A stretch of 64,000 bases of DNA from Streptomyces sp. RKAG290 (GTDB lineage Bacteria > Actinomycetota > Actinomycetes > Streptomycetales > Streptomycetaceae): positions 992,001 through 1,056,000 of the forward strand of contig NZ_JAJOZC010000001.1 of NCBI RefSeq assembly GCF_023701695.1, in the 5' to 3' direction. Below are positions 54,312 through 62,956 of this stretch, in pieces. Position numbers and translations under genes: made by a program. A model generated the notes under the pieces. The model was not told where the DNA came from. It did not search any database and worked only from the letters and a program-made list of their open reading frames with translations. Every line of letters begins with the position of its first letter. The stretch's first letter is position 1.

Positions 54312-54517
54312 GCACCGCACGTGACCTGAGAACGGCCGCCTGGCGCAAGTCGTCGTACAGCAACGGTGACGGTGGCAGCTGCGTCGAGATCGCCGACAAC
54401 CTCCCCGGCCTCGTCCCCGTACGCGACAGCAAGGCCGCCCCCGAGGGGCCGGCGCTCACCTTCGCGGCCGCGCACTGGGCGCCCTTCGTCGCGGCCCTCA
54501 GGGACGGCCGGCTCTGA
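54308..54517 (+). CDS. DUF397 small protein, partner of the XRE regulator
   Basis: A 69-residue protein. AAWRKSSYSNGDGGSCVEIAD, followed by VPVRDSKAAPEGPALTF and HWAPFVAALRDGRL, are the full DUF397 pattern. ATG 54308 overlaps the upstream stop codon, ensuring coupled synthesis. In characterised loci the DUF397 protein binds or counteracts its XRE/DUF5753 partner, resembling an antitoxin-like or anti-regulator arrangement. Confidence 0.9.
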   Translation: MSTARDLRTAAWRKSSYSNGDGGSCVEIADNLPGLVPVRDSKAAPEGPALTFAAAHWAPFVAALRDGRL

Positions 54518-54536
54518 CGGGCAACTCCGCGCGGTC

Positions 54537-55190
54537 TCAGGTCCGTTCCGGCGTCTCCGGGACCGTGGTGGGGAACAGGCTCTCCGGCAGCGTCACGTTC
54601 AATGCCGTGATGACCGGCTGGCCGTGCTCGGTGCCGAGCCGGGAGACCGCCCCCGTGGCGAGCTGGAAGAGAGTGCCCTCGGCGGGGCTCAGGCCCAGGT
54701 AGCGGGCGGTCAGGACGCGCAGGAAGTGGGAGTGGGCGACGAGCGCGATGTCGCCGTCGCCGGCCCGGTCGGCCGCTTCCCGGACCTCGGCCAGCACCCG
54801 GTCCGCCCGTGCGCCCACGTCCTCGGGCGTCTCGCCCGGGTGCGCCTGGGGCCCGGCGATGACGCCGTCGGTCCAGAGGTTCCAGTCGGGACGGGTCCGG
54901 TGGATCTCCTCGGTGGTGATCCCCTCGTAGCCGCCGTAGTCCCACTCGCGCAGCTCGGGGTTGATCCGGGGCGCGGCGAGCCCGCCGAGTTCGGCGGTGC
55001 GCCGGGCCCGTACCGAAGGACTGACCACGGTGAGCGCGATGTCGCGGTCGGCGAGCAGGGGCGCCAGCGCGCGGGCCTGGCGTTCGCCGAGCGGCGTCAG
55101 TGGCAGGTCGGTGTGGCTCGTGTGCTGTCCGTTGCGGGACCACTCCGTCTCGCCGTGCCGGATCAGGATCAACTCGCCCATGGAGGCCAT
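54537..55190 (-). CDS. Histidine phosphatase-family protein
   Basis: A 217-residue cytosolic enzyme of the phosphoglycerate-mutase-like superfamily. The catalytic LILIRHGETEWS is at residues 7-18, the second core ALVAHSHFLRVLTARYLGL is at about 148-166, and the proton-donor region LREWDYGGYEGI is present. Members range from cobalamin- and sugar-phosphate phosphatases to unspecific ones, and context gives no substrate. ATG 55190 is chosen; ATG three codons in is equally usable. It lies downstream of the phosphotransferase gene on the same strand, 191 bases away. Confidence 0.85.
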   Translation of the reverse strand: MASMGELILIRHGETEWSRNGQHTSHTDLPLTPLGERQARALAPLLADRDIALTVVSPSVRARRTAELGGLAAPRINPELREWDYGGYEGITTEEIHRTRPDWNLWTDGVIAGPQAHPGETPEDVGARADRVLAEVREAADRAGDGDIALVAHSHFLRVLTARYLGLSPAEGTLFQLATGAVSRLGTEHGQPVITALNVTLPESLFPTTVPETPERT

Positions 55191-55381
55191 CCGCTCTCAG
55201 TGCCGTTACCGCTCACCGAAGCCGCCCCGGCAGGACCGGGCGGCTTCACGTGCTGTCGATGGTGCAAACCTGCTGGTCCACGATCGCATTCCGGCCGCGG
55301 GGACGGGGGCGGCGCGCCCGGGGAGGACCGGATGCGGCAAGCGTCTCTCGTTCGGATCCGGCCTGATCCGGACGAGAGGCC

Positions 55382-56281
55382 CTACTCCCCCTGCCGCCGG
55401 TCCGCGAGGATCTCCGCGATGACGTGCCGTGCGGTGTCCGCCATGAAGGCGTTGGTCTCCCGGTAGTGCGCCAGCTCGATGAGCGCCACCGAGAGCGCCC
55501 AGCCCGTGCCCCGTGCCCAGGCCGCGTCGTCCGCCCCGGCCGCGGTGCGGAAGGTGCCGCGCGCCTCGGCGGGCAGGACGTACCAGGCCACGATGAGGTC
55601 GACGGCAGGGTCACCGAGCCCGAGGCACCCGAAGTCGATGACGGCGGTGAGCCGGCCGTCGGCCGTCAGCACGTTGCCCGGTTGCAGGTCCGCGTGGATC
55701 CAAACCGGCGGCCCGGTCGGCGCGGGGGCGCGAAGGGCCGCCGCCCAGACCTCGGCCGCCGCCTCCGTGTCGATGTCCGCGCGCAGGTCCGCCAGCGCGG
55801 CGCGCGTCTCGGAGTCCCGGTCGGCCAGGGATTCGCTGCGGTAGGACGCAGGGCCGTCGGCGGGGTCGATCCCGTGGAGGGCGGTGACGAAGGCGGCCAG
55901 GTCCCGGGCGAGCAGGGTGGAGTCGGCGGTGTCGCCGACCACGGGGCAGGTGCCGTCGAGCCATCGGTAGACGGACCAGGACCAGGGGTAGCCCTCGGCG
56001 GGCCGGCCCGCCGCCAGCGGTACGGGAACGGCGGCCGGCAGGAGCGGTGCGAGGCGCGGCAGCCAGCGGTGTTCCGTCGCCGTGTCGTCGGCCGAGCCCG
56101 CGAGGCGCGGGAGCCGGACGACCTTGTCCTTGCCGAGCCGGTACATCACGTTGGAGGTTCCGGCGACGCCGACGCGTTCGACGGGGAGGCCGGCCCAGTG
56201 CGGGAACTGCGCGGCGATCAGGCGCAGTACCAGGGCGTCGTCGATCTCGGGCTCGTCGGCATGCATCCTGCCTGCGCTCAT
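55382..56281 (-). CDS. Aminoglycoside phosphotransferase-family (APH) protein
   Basis: A 299-residue kinase-like protein. Typical APH features are the nucleotide loop VAGTSNVMYRLGKDKVVRLP, the catalytic Brenner-type motif VWIHADLQPGNVLT (HxD....N) and the metal-binding VIDFGCLGLGDPAVDLIVAW. The start at ATG 56281 reads SAGRMHADEPEIDDALV. Chromosomal copies of this kind in Streptomyces seldom confer aminoglycoside resistance and probably phosphorylate small metabolites. It is divergent from the VOC gene, and an inverted repeat lies between them. Confidence 0.85.
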   Translation of the reverse strand: MSAGRMHADEPEIDDALVLRLIAAQFPHWAGLPVERVGVAGTSNVMYRLGKDKVVRLPRLAGSADDTATEHRWLPRLAPLLPAAVPVPLAAGRPAEGYPWSWSVYRWLDGTCPVVGDTADSTLLARDLAAFVTALHGIDPADGPASYRSESLADRDSETRAALADLRADIDTEAAAEVWAAALRAPAPTGPPVWIHADLQPGNVLTADGRLTAVIDFGCLGLGDPAVDLIVAWYVLPAEARGTFRTAAGADDAAWARGTGWALSVALIELAHYRETNAFMADTARHVIAEILADRRQGE

Positions 56282-56354
56282 GGGTTCCGTCCTGGAGCAG
56301 GTGATTCCCGGTCGCCCGACATACGACCCCGGCGGGGACGCACCCGTCAACCGC

Positions 56355-56369
56355 ATTCGATCTTCGAAT
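56355..56369. promoter_or_regulatory. Small inverted repeat between divergent genes
   Basis: ATTCGA-TCT-TCGAAT is a perfect 15-base inverted repeat in the 173-base gap between the phosphotransferase and VOC genes. It could be an operator, but nothing further supports it. Confidence 0.3.
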
Positions 56370-56454
56370 CGCTCCGTAAACACCGACAGGGGGCTGTCGC
56401 CGCGGGCGCCGAGAGTGGGCAGGGCCGGGGCGAGCCCGGTGGGAGACGTAAGGA

Positions 56455-56847
56455 ATGAACGACATGGCTCAGTTCAACGCAGTCGCCTGGTTCGAGATCG
56501 GCACCGACAACCCGGTGGAGGCGGAGCGGTTCTACGGTGACGTGTTCGGCTGGACGGTCGCGCACGACGACACGAAGAGCACGGACCAGGCGTATCAGAT
56601 CCTGACCACAGGGGCCGGGGAGGGCATGCGCGGCGGGCTGTTCGCGACCCGGGGCGAGTTGCCGAACTACGCGGTCTTCACCGTGCTCGTCGAGGACGTC
56701 GAGGCGACGTGCCGCCAGGTGGAGGAGGCCGGCGGCACGGTGCAGCGTGCGCCGCAGGTCAACCCGGTCGGGGTGACGTTCGCGCACCTGCTCGATCCGG
56801 CCGGCAACCACTTCGCCGTGTTCAGGCCGCCGTTCGTCCAGGCCTGA
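56455..56847 (+). CDS. VOC-family (glyoxalase/bleomycin-resistance-like) protein
   Basis: A 130-residue single-domain VOC protein. It has AWFEIGTDNPVEAERFYGDVFGW at the start, a Gly-rich middle (TTGAGEGMRGGLFAT) and VTFAHLLDPAGNHFAVFRPP at the end. Metal-ligand positions are not all conserved as in glyoxalase I, so it may bind or modify another small molecule. ATG 56455 is used, with GGGAG nine bases upstream; ATG 56464 (MAQFNAVAW) has AAGGA at nine bases and is at least as likely. Confidence 0.82.
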   Translation: MNDMAQFNAVAWFEIGTDNPVEAERFYGDVFGWTVAHDDTKSTDQAYQILTTGAGEGMRGGLFATRGELPNYAVFTVLVEDVEATCRQVEEAGGTVQRAPQVNPVGVTFAHLLDPAGNHFAVFRPPFVQA

Positions 56848-56872
56848 TCCGCCCTGCCGGCCGGGGCGGCCG

Positions 56873-57571
56873 TCAGCTCAGCGTGAGCTGGTGCACGACG
56901 CCGTACGGGATGTCGAGGTCCTCGCGCCGCAGTTCCCTCGGCCCGGGCACCTCGGCGGTGACGTGGACGGAGATGATCCGGTCGGTACGGAAGGCGCGCA
57001 GGGCGTCGCGCAGCCGGCACCAGGCCAGCAGGTACCAGTGGCCCGCGTTGCCGACGTAGCCCATCGGCTCGATGTCGCGTGTCGTGGCGGTGCCCTCCCG
57101 GTCGCCGTAACCGATGCGCAGGACGCGGCCGGTGGACAGCGCGTCCGCGGCCTCGCGCGGCACCGGCAGGGGCGCGTCCACCGGGCCGAGCAGGTGGATG
57201 CGCCCGGCCATGTCCTGCGCGGCGGCGGCGTCGTCGTGCTGCATGGCCGCGACCAGCTTGCGCAGCGCCGCACCGGCGGTCGCGCGGAACGGCGTCCCCT
57301 CCATCCGGTGCAGCGCCACCGCCATCGCGACCGCCTCGCCGGGGGTGAGGTTCACCGGCGGCAGCGTGCGGGTCCGGTCCAGGCAGTAGCCGCCCGTGCG
57401 GCCGGGCTCGGCCCAGATCGGCACGCCGGTCTGCTGCAGGGCGCTGATGTCGCGCTCGATGGTGCGAGAGCTGACCTCGAAGCGATCGGCGAGCCAGCGC
57501 GCGCTGCGCGGGCGAGGTGACACGGCCCGCAGTTCTTCGACGAGGGCGTAGAGGCGGTCGGTCCGGTTCAC
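56873..57571 (-). CDS. YafY-type WYL-domain transcriptional regulator
   Basis: A 232-residue regulator. The N-terminal HTH_11 (about 1-55) reads DRLYALVEELRAVSPRPRSA and FEVSSRTIERDISALQQTG. The WYL domain (about 140-232) has RVLRIGYGDREGTATTRDIE and GHWYLLAWCRLRDALRAFRTD, the pocket usually thought to sense nucleotides or other ligands. It is divergent from a short-chain dehydrogenase, with 152 bases between, and so may control that gene. YafY-family members often regulate the neighbouring enzyme. Confidence 0.88.
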   Translation of the reverse strand: MNRTDRLYALVEELRAVSPRPRSARWLADRFEVSSRTIERDISALQQTGVPIWAEPGRTGGYCLDRTRTLPPVNLTPGEAVAMAVALHRMEGTPFRATAGAALRKLVAAMQHDDAAAAQDMAGRIHLLGPVDAPLPVPREAADALSTGRVLRIGYGDREGTATTRDIEPMGYVGNAGHWYLLAWCRLRDALRAFRTDRIISVHVTAEVPGPRELRREDLDIPYGVVHQLTLS

Positions 57572-57723
57572 GTCCCGAACACTAGTGGTCAGCGCGGTGT
57601 AGGCGGTCTGTCGGGGCCGTCGGTGGTCCGTAGGCGAGGTGTCGGCCGCAGCGGCGACCTTGGGTACCGAGGTGCCCGCGGAGCAGCCGCGGTCACCTTC
57701 AACAGTCGGGGAGCCCCATCGCC

Positions 57724-58677
57724 ATGTCGTCGTCCACCTCCTCCACCCTGCCCTGGGATGTCCGACACCTGCCGCGCGCCGACGGCCGCGTCTTCCTGGT
57801 CACCGGCGGCAATGCCGGCATCGGGTACTTCGTCGCCGAGCAGTTGTCCGCAACCGGAGCCACTGTCGTACTGGCCGCCCGGAACCCGACGAGGGGCGAA
57901 GCCGCCAGGGCCTCGATCCACTCGCGGGTGCCCGGCGCGCGGGTACGGGTCGTACGGCTGGACCTCGCCGACCTCGCGTCGCTCGGAGCGGCGGTGGATT
58001 CACTGGATGTGGAACGCCTCGACGCCGTGGTCCACAACGCCGGTGTCGCGCTCGACGACCCGCCGCGCGAGGAGACCGGGGCCGGTCATGAGCTCATGTT
58101 CGGCACGAACCATCTGGGGCACTTCGCGCTGACCCAGCGGCTGATGCCGCTGCTGTCGGCCGCACCGGCGGCCCGCGTCGTGACCGTGGGAAGCTTCGCG
58201 GCGAAGTCCGAGCGGCTCGATCTGGACGACCTGCAGTCCTGGCAGGACTACCGGGCCAAGCGCACGTACGGTCGCTCCAAACTGGCCCAGATGCACTTCG
58301 GCCTCGAACTCGACCGCCGGCTGCGCGCCGCCCGCAGCACGGTGGCGAGTGTGGTGGTCCATCCCGGCGGCGCGCTCGACCCGCTCACCCCGTCGCGGCC
58401 GCCGGTCCATGTGCGGACAGCGGGCGCCCGGCTCCGCGGGGCGCCGGCCGCCCTCCTGGTGCAGGGCAAGCACGCCGGCGCGTGGCCCGCGGTCAGGGCG
58501 GTGCTCGACCCGGCCGTGCGCGGAGGGGAGCTTTGGGGGCCGCGCGTCTTCGGTCTGCGTGGCCGGCCCCGGTGCGAGCCGGTGTGGAACCACCTCGCCG
58601 ACACCGCGGTCGCGGCCCGGTTGTGGCACGCGAGCTGCGACCTGACCGGCGTCGACTTCGGCACCGTCCACGGATAG
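57724..58677 (+). CDS. Short-chain dehydrogenase/reductase
   Basis: A 317-residue NAD(P)-dependent oxidoreductase of the retinol-dehydrogenase-like extended type. The cofactor motif TGGNAGIG is at residues 27-34, VVHNAGVAL near 105, and the catalytic pair Y182/K186 in TYGRSK, with a serine in VTVGSF before it. The C-terminal half (240-317) is long and variable, with RCEPVWNHLADTAVAARLW like plant and fungal WW-type reductases. Substrate unknown. Divergent from the WYL regulator gene, which probably controls it. Confidence 0.87.
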   Translation: MSSSTSSTLPWDVRHLPRADGRVFLVTGGNAGIGYFVAEQLSATGATVVLAARNPTRGEAARASIHSRVPGARVRVVRLDLADLASLGAAVDSLDVERLDAVVHNAGVALDDPPREETGAGHELMFGTNHLGHFALTQRLMPLLSAAPAARVVTVGSFAAKSERLDLDDLQSWQDYRAKRTYGRSKLAQMHFGLELDRRLRAARSTVASVVVHPGGALDPLTPSRPPVHVRTAGARLRGAPAALLVQGKHAGAWPAVRAVLDPAVRGGELWGPRVFGLRGRPRCEPVWNHLADTAVAARLWHASCDLTGVDFGTVHG

Positions 58678-58793
58678 CCCCGCATGCAGGCCGCGGGCGA
58701 GGCGGACGCGAAACCGCCCGGGACTGGGGACCGCGTATGCGACCCTTCGGCAGGGTCGGCGGCCTGCACGCCGGGCCGCCCGCCGGATGCCTC

Positions 58794-58817
58794 CCGGCCG
58801 GGATCGGGCCCGGCCGG
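58794..58817. terminator. Hairpin between converging SDR and GH31 genes
   Basis: Perfect nine-base GC arms (58794-58802, 58809-58817) with a six-base loop in the 226-base gap between two converging genes. Confidence 0.5.
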
Positions 58818-58903
58818 CGTCTCCTGTCGCGCCCGCGCCATCCGGCCTTCGGCCCCTCGGTTGCGGCACACCTCGCGCCGGAACCGAGGCGCCCGCCGCA
58901 CCC

Positions 58904-61159
58904 TCACCCCTTGACGACCTCCAGCGACGTGTCTCCGACGACCACGACCTCGTACGGCCGGTCCGTGTCCGCCGTGACGCGGAGTGCGCCGCCCTCGCGG
59001 ACCAGTTCGTACGTGGCGGCCGGGGCGCCCGTGAGGTCGGGGACGGTCACCGTGCGGGTGAAGTCGCCCAGGCCCTCGGGGGCGTGGACGCGCAGCTCCA
59101 GGTTCCGCGTCCAGTCACCGTCGGGGCGGGAGGTGTCCGCGCCCAGTGGCAGGACCGCGCCGGGCCGGACCAGGAGCGGGAGGCTGTCGAAGCCGTGGGT
59201 GCCGTGGTGCCAGGCGGGTCCGGTGACGGTCTCGCCGGTCAGCAGGGACGTCCAGGTGCCCTCGGGGACGTAGTACTCGACCTGTCCGTCCTCGCTGAAC
59301 ACCGGCGCCACCAGGAGGTCGGGGCCCAGGAGGTACTGGCGGTCCACCGTGCGGGTGGCCGGGTCGCCGGGGAACTCCAGCAGCATCGGGCGCATCAGCG
59401 GGACGCCGGTGCGGTGCGCCTCGACGGCCGCCCCGTAGAGGTACGGCATCAGCCGGTGCTTGAGCTCGGTGAACTGCCTGGCGACCGCGACCGCCTCGTC
59501 GCCGAACTCCCACGGCACCCGGTAGGACGAGGAGCCGTGCAGGCGGCTGTGCGAGGAGAGCAGGCCGAAGGCGAGCCAGCGCTTGAAGACGGCGGGGTCG
59601 GGGGTGCCCTCGAAGCCGCCGATGTCGTGGCTCCAGAAGCCGAAGCCGGACAGTGAGAGGGAGAGCCCGCCGCGCAGGGACTCCGCCATCGCGCCGAAGG
59701 AGGACCAGCAGTCGCCGCCCCAGTGGACGGGGAACTGCTGGCCGCCCGCGGTGGCGGAGCGGGCGAAGAGGACCGCCTCGCCCTGGCCGCGCTCCTTCTC
59801 CAGCAGCTCGAAGACGGCCTTGTTGTACAGGTGCGTGTAGTAGTTGTGCATGCGCTCCGGGTCGGAGCCGTCGTGCCAGACGACGTCGGTGGGGATGCGC
59901 TCGCCGAAGTCCGTCTTGAAGCCGTCGACGCCCTGGTCGAGCAGGGTCTTCAGCTTGCCCTGGAACCAGGCGGTGGCCTCGGGGTTGGTGAAGTCGACCA
60001 GCGCCATGCCGGCCTGCCACTTGTCCCACTGCCAGATGTCGCCCTCGGGGGTGCGGACGAAGTAGCCCCGGTCCGCGCCCTCCGCGTACAGGGCGCTCTT
60101 CTGCGCGATGTACGGGTTGATCCAGACGCAGATCCGCAGGCCCTTCTCCTTGAGCCGGGCGAGCATGCCGACCGGGTCGGGGAAGGTCTGCGGGTCCCAT
60201 TCGAAGTCGCACCACTGGTACTCGCGCATCCAGAAGCAGTCGAAGTGGAAGACGGAGAGCGGGATGCCGCGCTCGGCCATGCCGTCGACGAACGAGGTGA
60301 CGGTCGCCTCGTCGTAGGAGGTGGTGAAGGAGGTGGTCAGCCAGAGGCCGAACGACCAGGCCGGCGGCAGGGCCGGGCGGCCGGTGAGGGCGGTGTACCG
60401 GGTGAGGACCTCCTTGGGTGTGGGGCCCGCGACGACGAAGTACTCCAGCGTCTGGTCCTCGACGCTGAACTGCACCTGGCCGACGGCCTCGGAGCCGACC
60501 TCGAAGGAGACCTTGCCGGGGTGGTTGACGAAGACGCCGTAGCCGCGCGAGGAGAGGTAGAACGGGATGTTCTTGTAGGCCTGTTCGCTGCTGGTGCCGC
60601 CGTCCGCCTGCCACATGTCGACGACCTGGCCGTTCTTGACGTACGGCGTGAACCGCTCGCCGAGGCCGTGGATCGTCTCGCCGACGCCGAGGGCGAGCTG
60701 GGCGGACATGTGGTGGCTGCCGTCCCGCACCGTGGCGAAGGCAGTTCCCTTGGGTCCCGCCGCCGTGAGGAGACGGCCGTCCGCGTCCAGGAACTCCAGG
60801 CCGAAGCCGCCCTCGGTGGGCAGCCGCAGGGTGAGCGGGCCGCTGGTGAGTTCGGCGGCCGGGCCGTCCTCGCGGGTAGTGGCGGTGGCGTCCCCGGTGG
60901 CGCCGGGCAGGGCGAATTCCGGGCCGGGGCGGCGCCTGCCGGAGAGGTGGGTGACGCGGACACCGATGATCCCCTCGGCGGGGGCGTACGCCTCGACCGT
61001 GATGAGCGGCGCGTTGAGCGTGTCACCGCGCCGCGTCACGCGCTTGACGGCGGCGTACGCGGTGAGGCGGTCGGCGTCGAGCCGCAGGTCGCGGAGTTCG
61101 GTGGCGTACGAGGCGTTCACACCGTCTCGCATCTGCCAGAAGCCGTCGGTGAACTTCAT
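58904..61159 (-). CDS. GH31 alpha-xylosidase (YicI-like)
   Basis: A 751-residue cytosolic glycosidase that removes alpha-linked xylose, for example isoprimeverose from xyloglucan. The nucleophile is D418 in GFKTDFGERIPTD and the acid/base is D483 in HWGGDCWSS, close to D416 and D482 of E. coli YicI. There is no signal peptide, so substrates must be imported. It lies 41 bases downstream of xylB on the same strand and is probably in the same operon, linking xyloside hydrolysis to xylulose phosphorylation. Confidence 0.92.
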   Translation of the reverse strand: MKFTDGFWQMRDGVNASYATELRDLRLDADRLTAYAAVKRVTRRGDTLNAPLITVEAYAPAEGIIGVRVTHLSGRRRPGPEFALPGATGDATATTREDGPAAELTSGPLTLRLPTEGGFGLEFLDADGRLLTAAGPKGTAFATVRDGSHHMSAQLALGVGETIHGLGERFTPYVKNGQVVDMWQADGGTSSEQAYKNIPFYLSSRGYGVFVNHPGKVSFEVGSEAVGQVQFSVEDQTLEYFVVAGPTPKEVLTRYTALTGRPALPPAWSFGLWLTTSFTTSYDEATVTSFVDGMAERGIPLSVFHFDCFWMREYQWCDFEWDPQTFPDPVGMLARLKEKGLRICVWINPYIAQKSALYAEGADRGYFVRTPEGDIWQWDKWQAGMALVDFTNPEATAWFQGKLKTLLDQGVDGFKTDFGERIPTDVVWHDGSDPERMHNYYTHLYNKAVFELLEKERGQGEAVLFARSATAGGQQFPVHWGGDCWSSFGAMAESLRGGLSLSLSGFGFWSHDIGGFEGTPDPAVFKRWLAFGLLSSHSRLHGSSSYRVPWEFGDEAVAVARQFTELKHRLMPYLYGAAVEAHRTGVPLMRPMLLEFPGDPATRTVDRQYLLGPDLLVAPVFSEDGQVEYYVPEGTWTSLLTGETVTGPAWHHGTHGFDSLPLLVRPGAVLPLGADTSRPDGDWTRNLELRVHAPEGLGDFTRTVTVPDLTGAPAATYELVREGGALRVTADTDRPYEVVVVGDTSLEVVKG

Positions 61160-61200
61160 GGGGGTCTTCCTTAGCCGCTACGGGGGTGTGTTCGGGGTCG

Positions 61201-62685
61201 TCAGGAATGTGTCGTCAGGAGCGCCGGCGCCGCCCGGTCGAGGACCGAGGTCACCCGGTTCCAGGTGGCCGTGTCCCGTGGTACGGCGGGCAGTTCGCGG
61301 CCCCGGCCGGTGCCCCACCGGGTGGCCAGGGCCACCGGGTCGCGGCCGGTCGCGGCGCCCGCGGCGAGGGCCGCCGCGCCCAGCGCGACCAGTTCGGCCG
61401 CGTCCGGGAGGATCACCGGGCGGCCGGACAGCCGTCGCACGGTCTCCACCCACATCGTGCCGCGCGCGCCCCCGCCGATCAGCCGCAGCGGCGCGCCGGG
61501 CGCGTCGAGCGGCAGTGCGTCCAGGGCGCGCAGTACCGCGACGACCGCGCCCTCGTAGGCGGCGCCGAGGATCTGCTGCCGGGTCGTGTCGTGCCGCAGC
61601 CCGTGCAGGAGTCCGGACGCACCGGGGAGGTCCGGGGTGCGTTCGCCGTCCAGGAAGGGCAGCAGCACGCTCTCGCCGCCGGGTACGGCGTCCTCCCGGT
61701 CCAGGCCGAGCAGTTCGGCGACCTTGTCCACGGCGAGGGTGCAGTTCAGGGTGCAGCCCAGCGGGAGGCGGGTGCCGTCGGCCGCGGCGAATCCGGCCAG
61801 CAGTGCGGAGTGCGGGCGGTTGCGGGTGGCGGCGAAGACGGTGCCCGAGGTGCCGAGGCTGACCACGGGGTGGTCCAGGAGTCCTTCGGCGCCGAGTCCG
61901 AGGCCGACCGCGGCGGCCATGTTGTCGCCGGTGCCCGCGGCGACGGGGATGCCGGCGGGCAGGCCGAGGGCGCGGGCGGCCCGCTCGGTGAGGCCGCCGG
62001 CGCGGGCGGCTCCGGTGGCGGCGACGGTGGACAGCAGCTCCGCGCGCATGCCGGTGAGGGCGAGCAGCTCGGGGTCGTAGTCCCGGGTGACGGGGTCGTA
62101 CCAGCAGGTGCCGGACGCGTCGCCGGGGTCGGTGACGGCGGCGCCGCTGAGCCGTTCGGTGAGGAAGTCGTGCGGGAGGCGGACCGCGGCGGTCGCGGCG
62201 GCGGTGTCCGGTTCGTTCTCGCGCAGCCACATCCACTTGGCGGCGGTCATCGAGGCGACCGGCACCGAACCCGTCCGGTCCAGCCAGGCCTCCCGGCCGA
62301 GTGCGGCGGTGAGGGCGGCGGCCTGCGGGGCGGAGCGGGTGTCGTTCCACAGGAGGGCCGGGCGCAGCGGACCGCCTTCCGCGTCCAGTGTGACCAGGCC
62401 GTGCTGCTGGCCCGCCACGGCGATGCCGGTGACGGCGGCCGGGTCCAGACCGCAATCGGCGAGGGCCGCCGCGACCGCGGCGCACAGGGCCCGCCACCAC
62501 TCCTCCGGGTCGCTCTCGCGCGCGCCGCCCTGTCCGGTCACGGTGTGCGGAGCGCGGCCCACGGCGAGCAGCCGGCCGGTCGCGACATCGACGACGACGG
62601 CCTTGGCGGACTGGGTGGAGCTGTCCACGCCGATGACGGCCGATGCCGGTGCGGCGGCCGGATTCCTGGCTGGGCGCGACGGCAT
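61201..62685 (-). CDS. xylB: Xylulokinase XylB
   Basis: A 494-residue FGGY-family kinase that phosphorylates D-xylulose to xylulose 5-phosphate. The N-terminal ATP-site VIGVDSSTQSAKAVVVD, the substrate loop GQQHGLV with LWNDTRS, the catalytic aspartate in AGTGDNMAAAVGLG and the C-terminal IGGGARGTMWVETVRRLSG are intact. ATG 62685 has GAGG eight bases upstream. It is divergent from xylA with a 271-base regulatory region between, containing a palindrome. Confidence 0.93.
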   Translation of the reverse strand: MPSRPARNPAAAPASAVIGVDSSTQSAKAVVVDVATGRLLAVGRAPHTVTGQGGARESDPEEWWRALCAAVAAALADCGLDPAAVTGIAVAGQQHGLVTLDAEGGPLRPALLWNDTRSAPQAAALTAALGREAWLDRTGSVPVASMTAAKWMWLRENEPDTAAATAAVRLPHDFLTERLSGAAVTDPGDASGTCWYDPVTRDYDPELLALTGMRAELLSTVAATGAARAGGLTERAARALGLPAGIPVAAGTGDNMAAAVGLGLGAEGLLDHPVVSLGTSGTVFAATRNRPHSALLAGFAAADGTRLPLGCTLNCTLAVDKVAELLGLDREDAVPGGESVLLPFLDGERTPDLPGASGLLHGLRHDTTRQQILGAAYEGAVVAVLRALDALPLDAPGAPLRLIGGGARGTMWVETVRRLSGRPVILPDAAELVALGAAALAAGAATGRDPVALATRWGTGRGRELPAVPRDTATWNRVTSVLDRAAPALLTTHS

Positions 62686-62741
62686 GTCGTACCTCGTTCC
62701 TGTGAGTCCCGATTTTGATCGTACACAAAACAAATAATTTT

Positions 62742-62755
62742 TCGAAGCGCTTCGA
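62742..62755. promoter_or_regulatory. Palindromic operator candidate in the xylB-xylA intergenic region
   Basis: TCGAAGCGCTTCGA is a perfect 14-base palindrome in an AT-rich block, 57 bases upstream of the xylB start. The GAAGCGCTTC core is like LacI-family operators of Streptomyces sugar genes, and it overlaps the expected -35 region of a TACGAT -10 (minus strand, about 62720). A repressor here would control xylB and possibly xylA; both a LacI-type protein and Rok7B7 are candidates. Confidence 0.6.
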
Positions 62756-62956
62756 CGACCTCCGGACAGGCCTGCCGACCAGCCCCCGGGCGCGGTCGCA
62801 GCACCCTCGGACACCCCACAGGTTGCCCCTATGTGACCGGTGCGTCACGGAGAAGGTATGGAAACGGGCGCCGGGATGCCGTATTAGTACTGCCAGCAAA
62901 CAAATCGGTCGGACGGCAGCGCAGCCGACCGACCCATGTCGACAAGAGGCAGCAGA

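Noticed and set aside
53478..54517. Classical type II toxin-antitoxin pair
   Set aside because: The overlapping large DNA-binding and small DUF397 genes resemble one in layout, but neither shows a toxin fold; the WhiJ-like regulatory pair explains them better.
55382..56281. Aminoglycoside resistance gene
   Set aside because: The phosphotransferase fold is clear, but similarity to a specific resistance enzyme is not, and chromosomal homologues are common without resistance.
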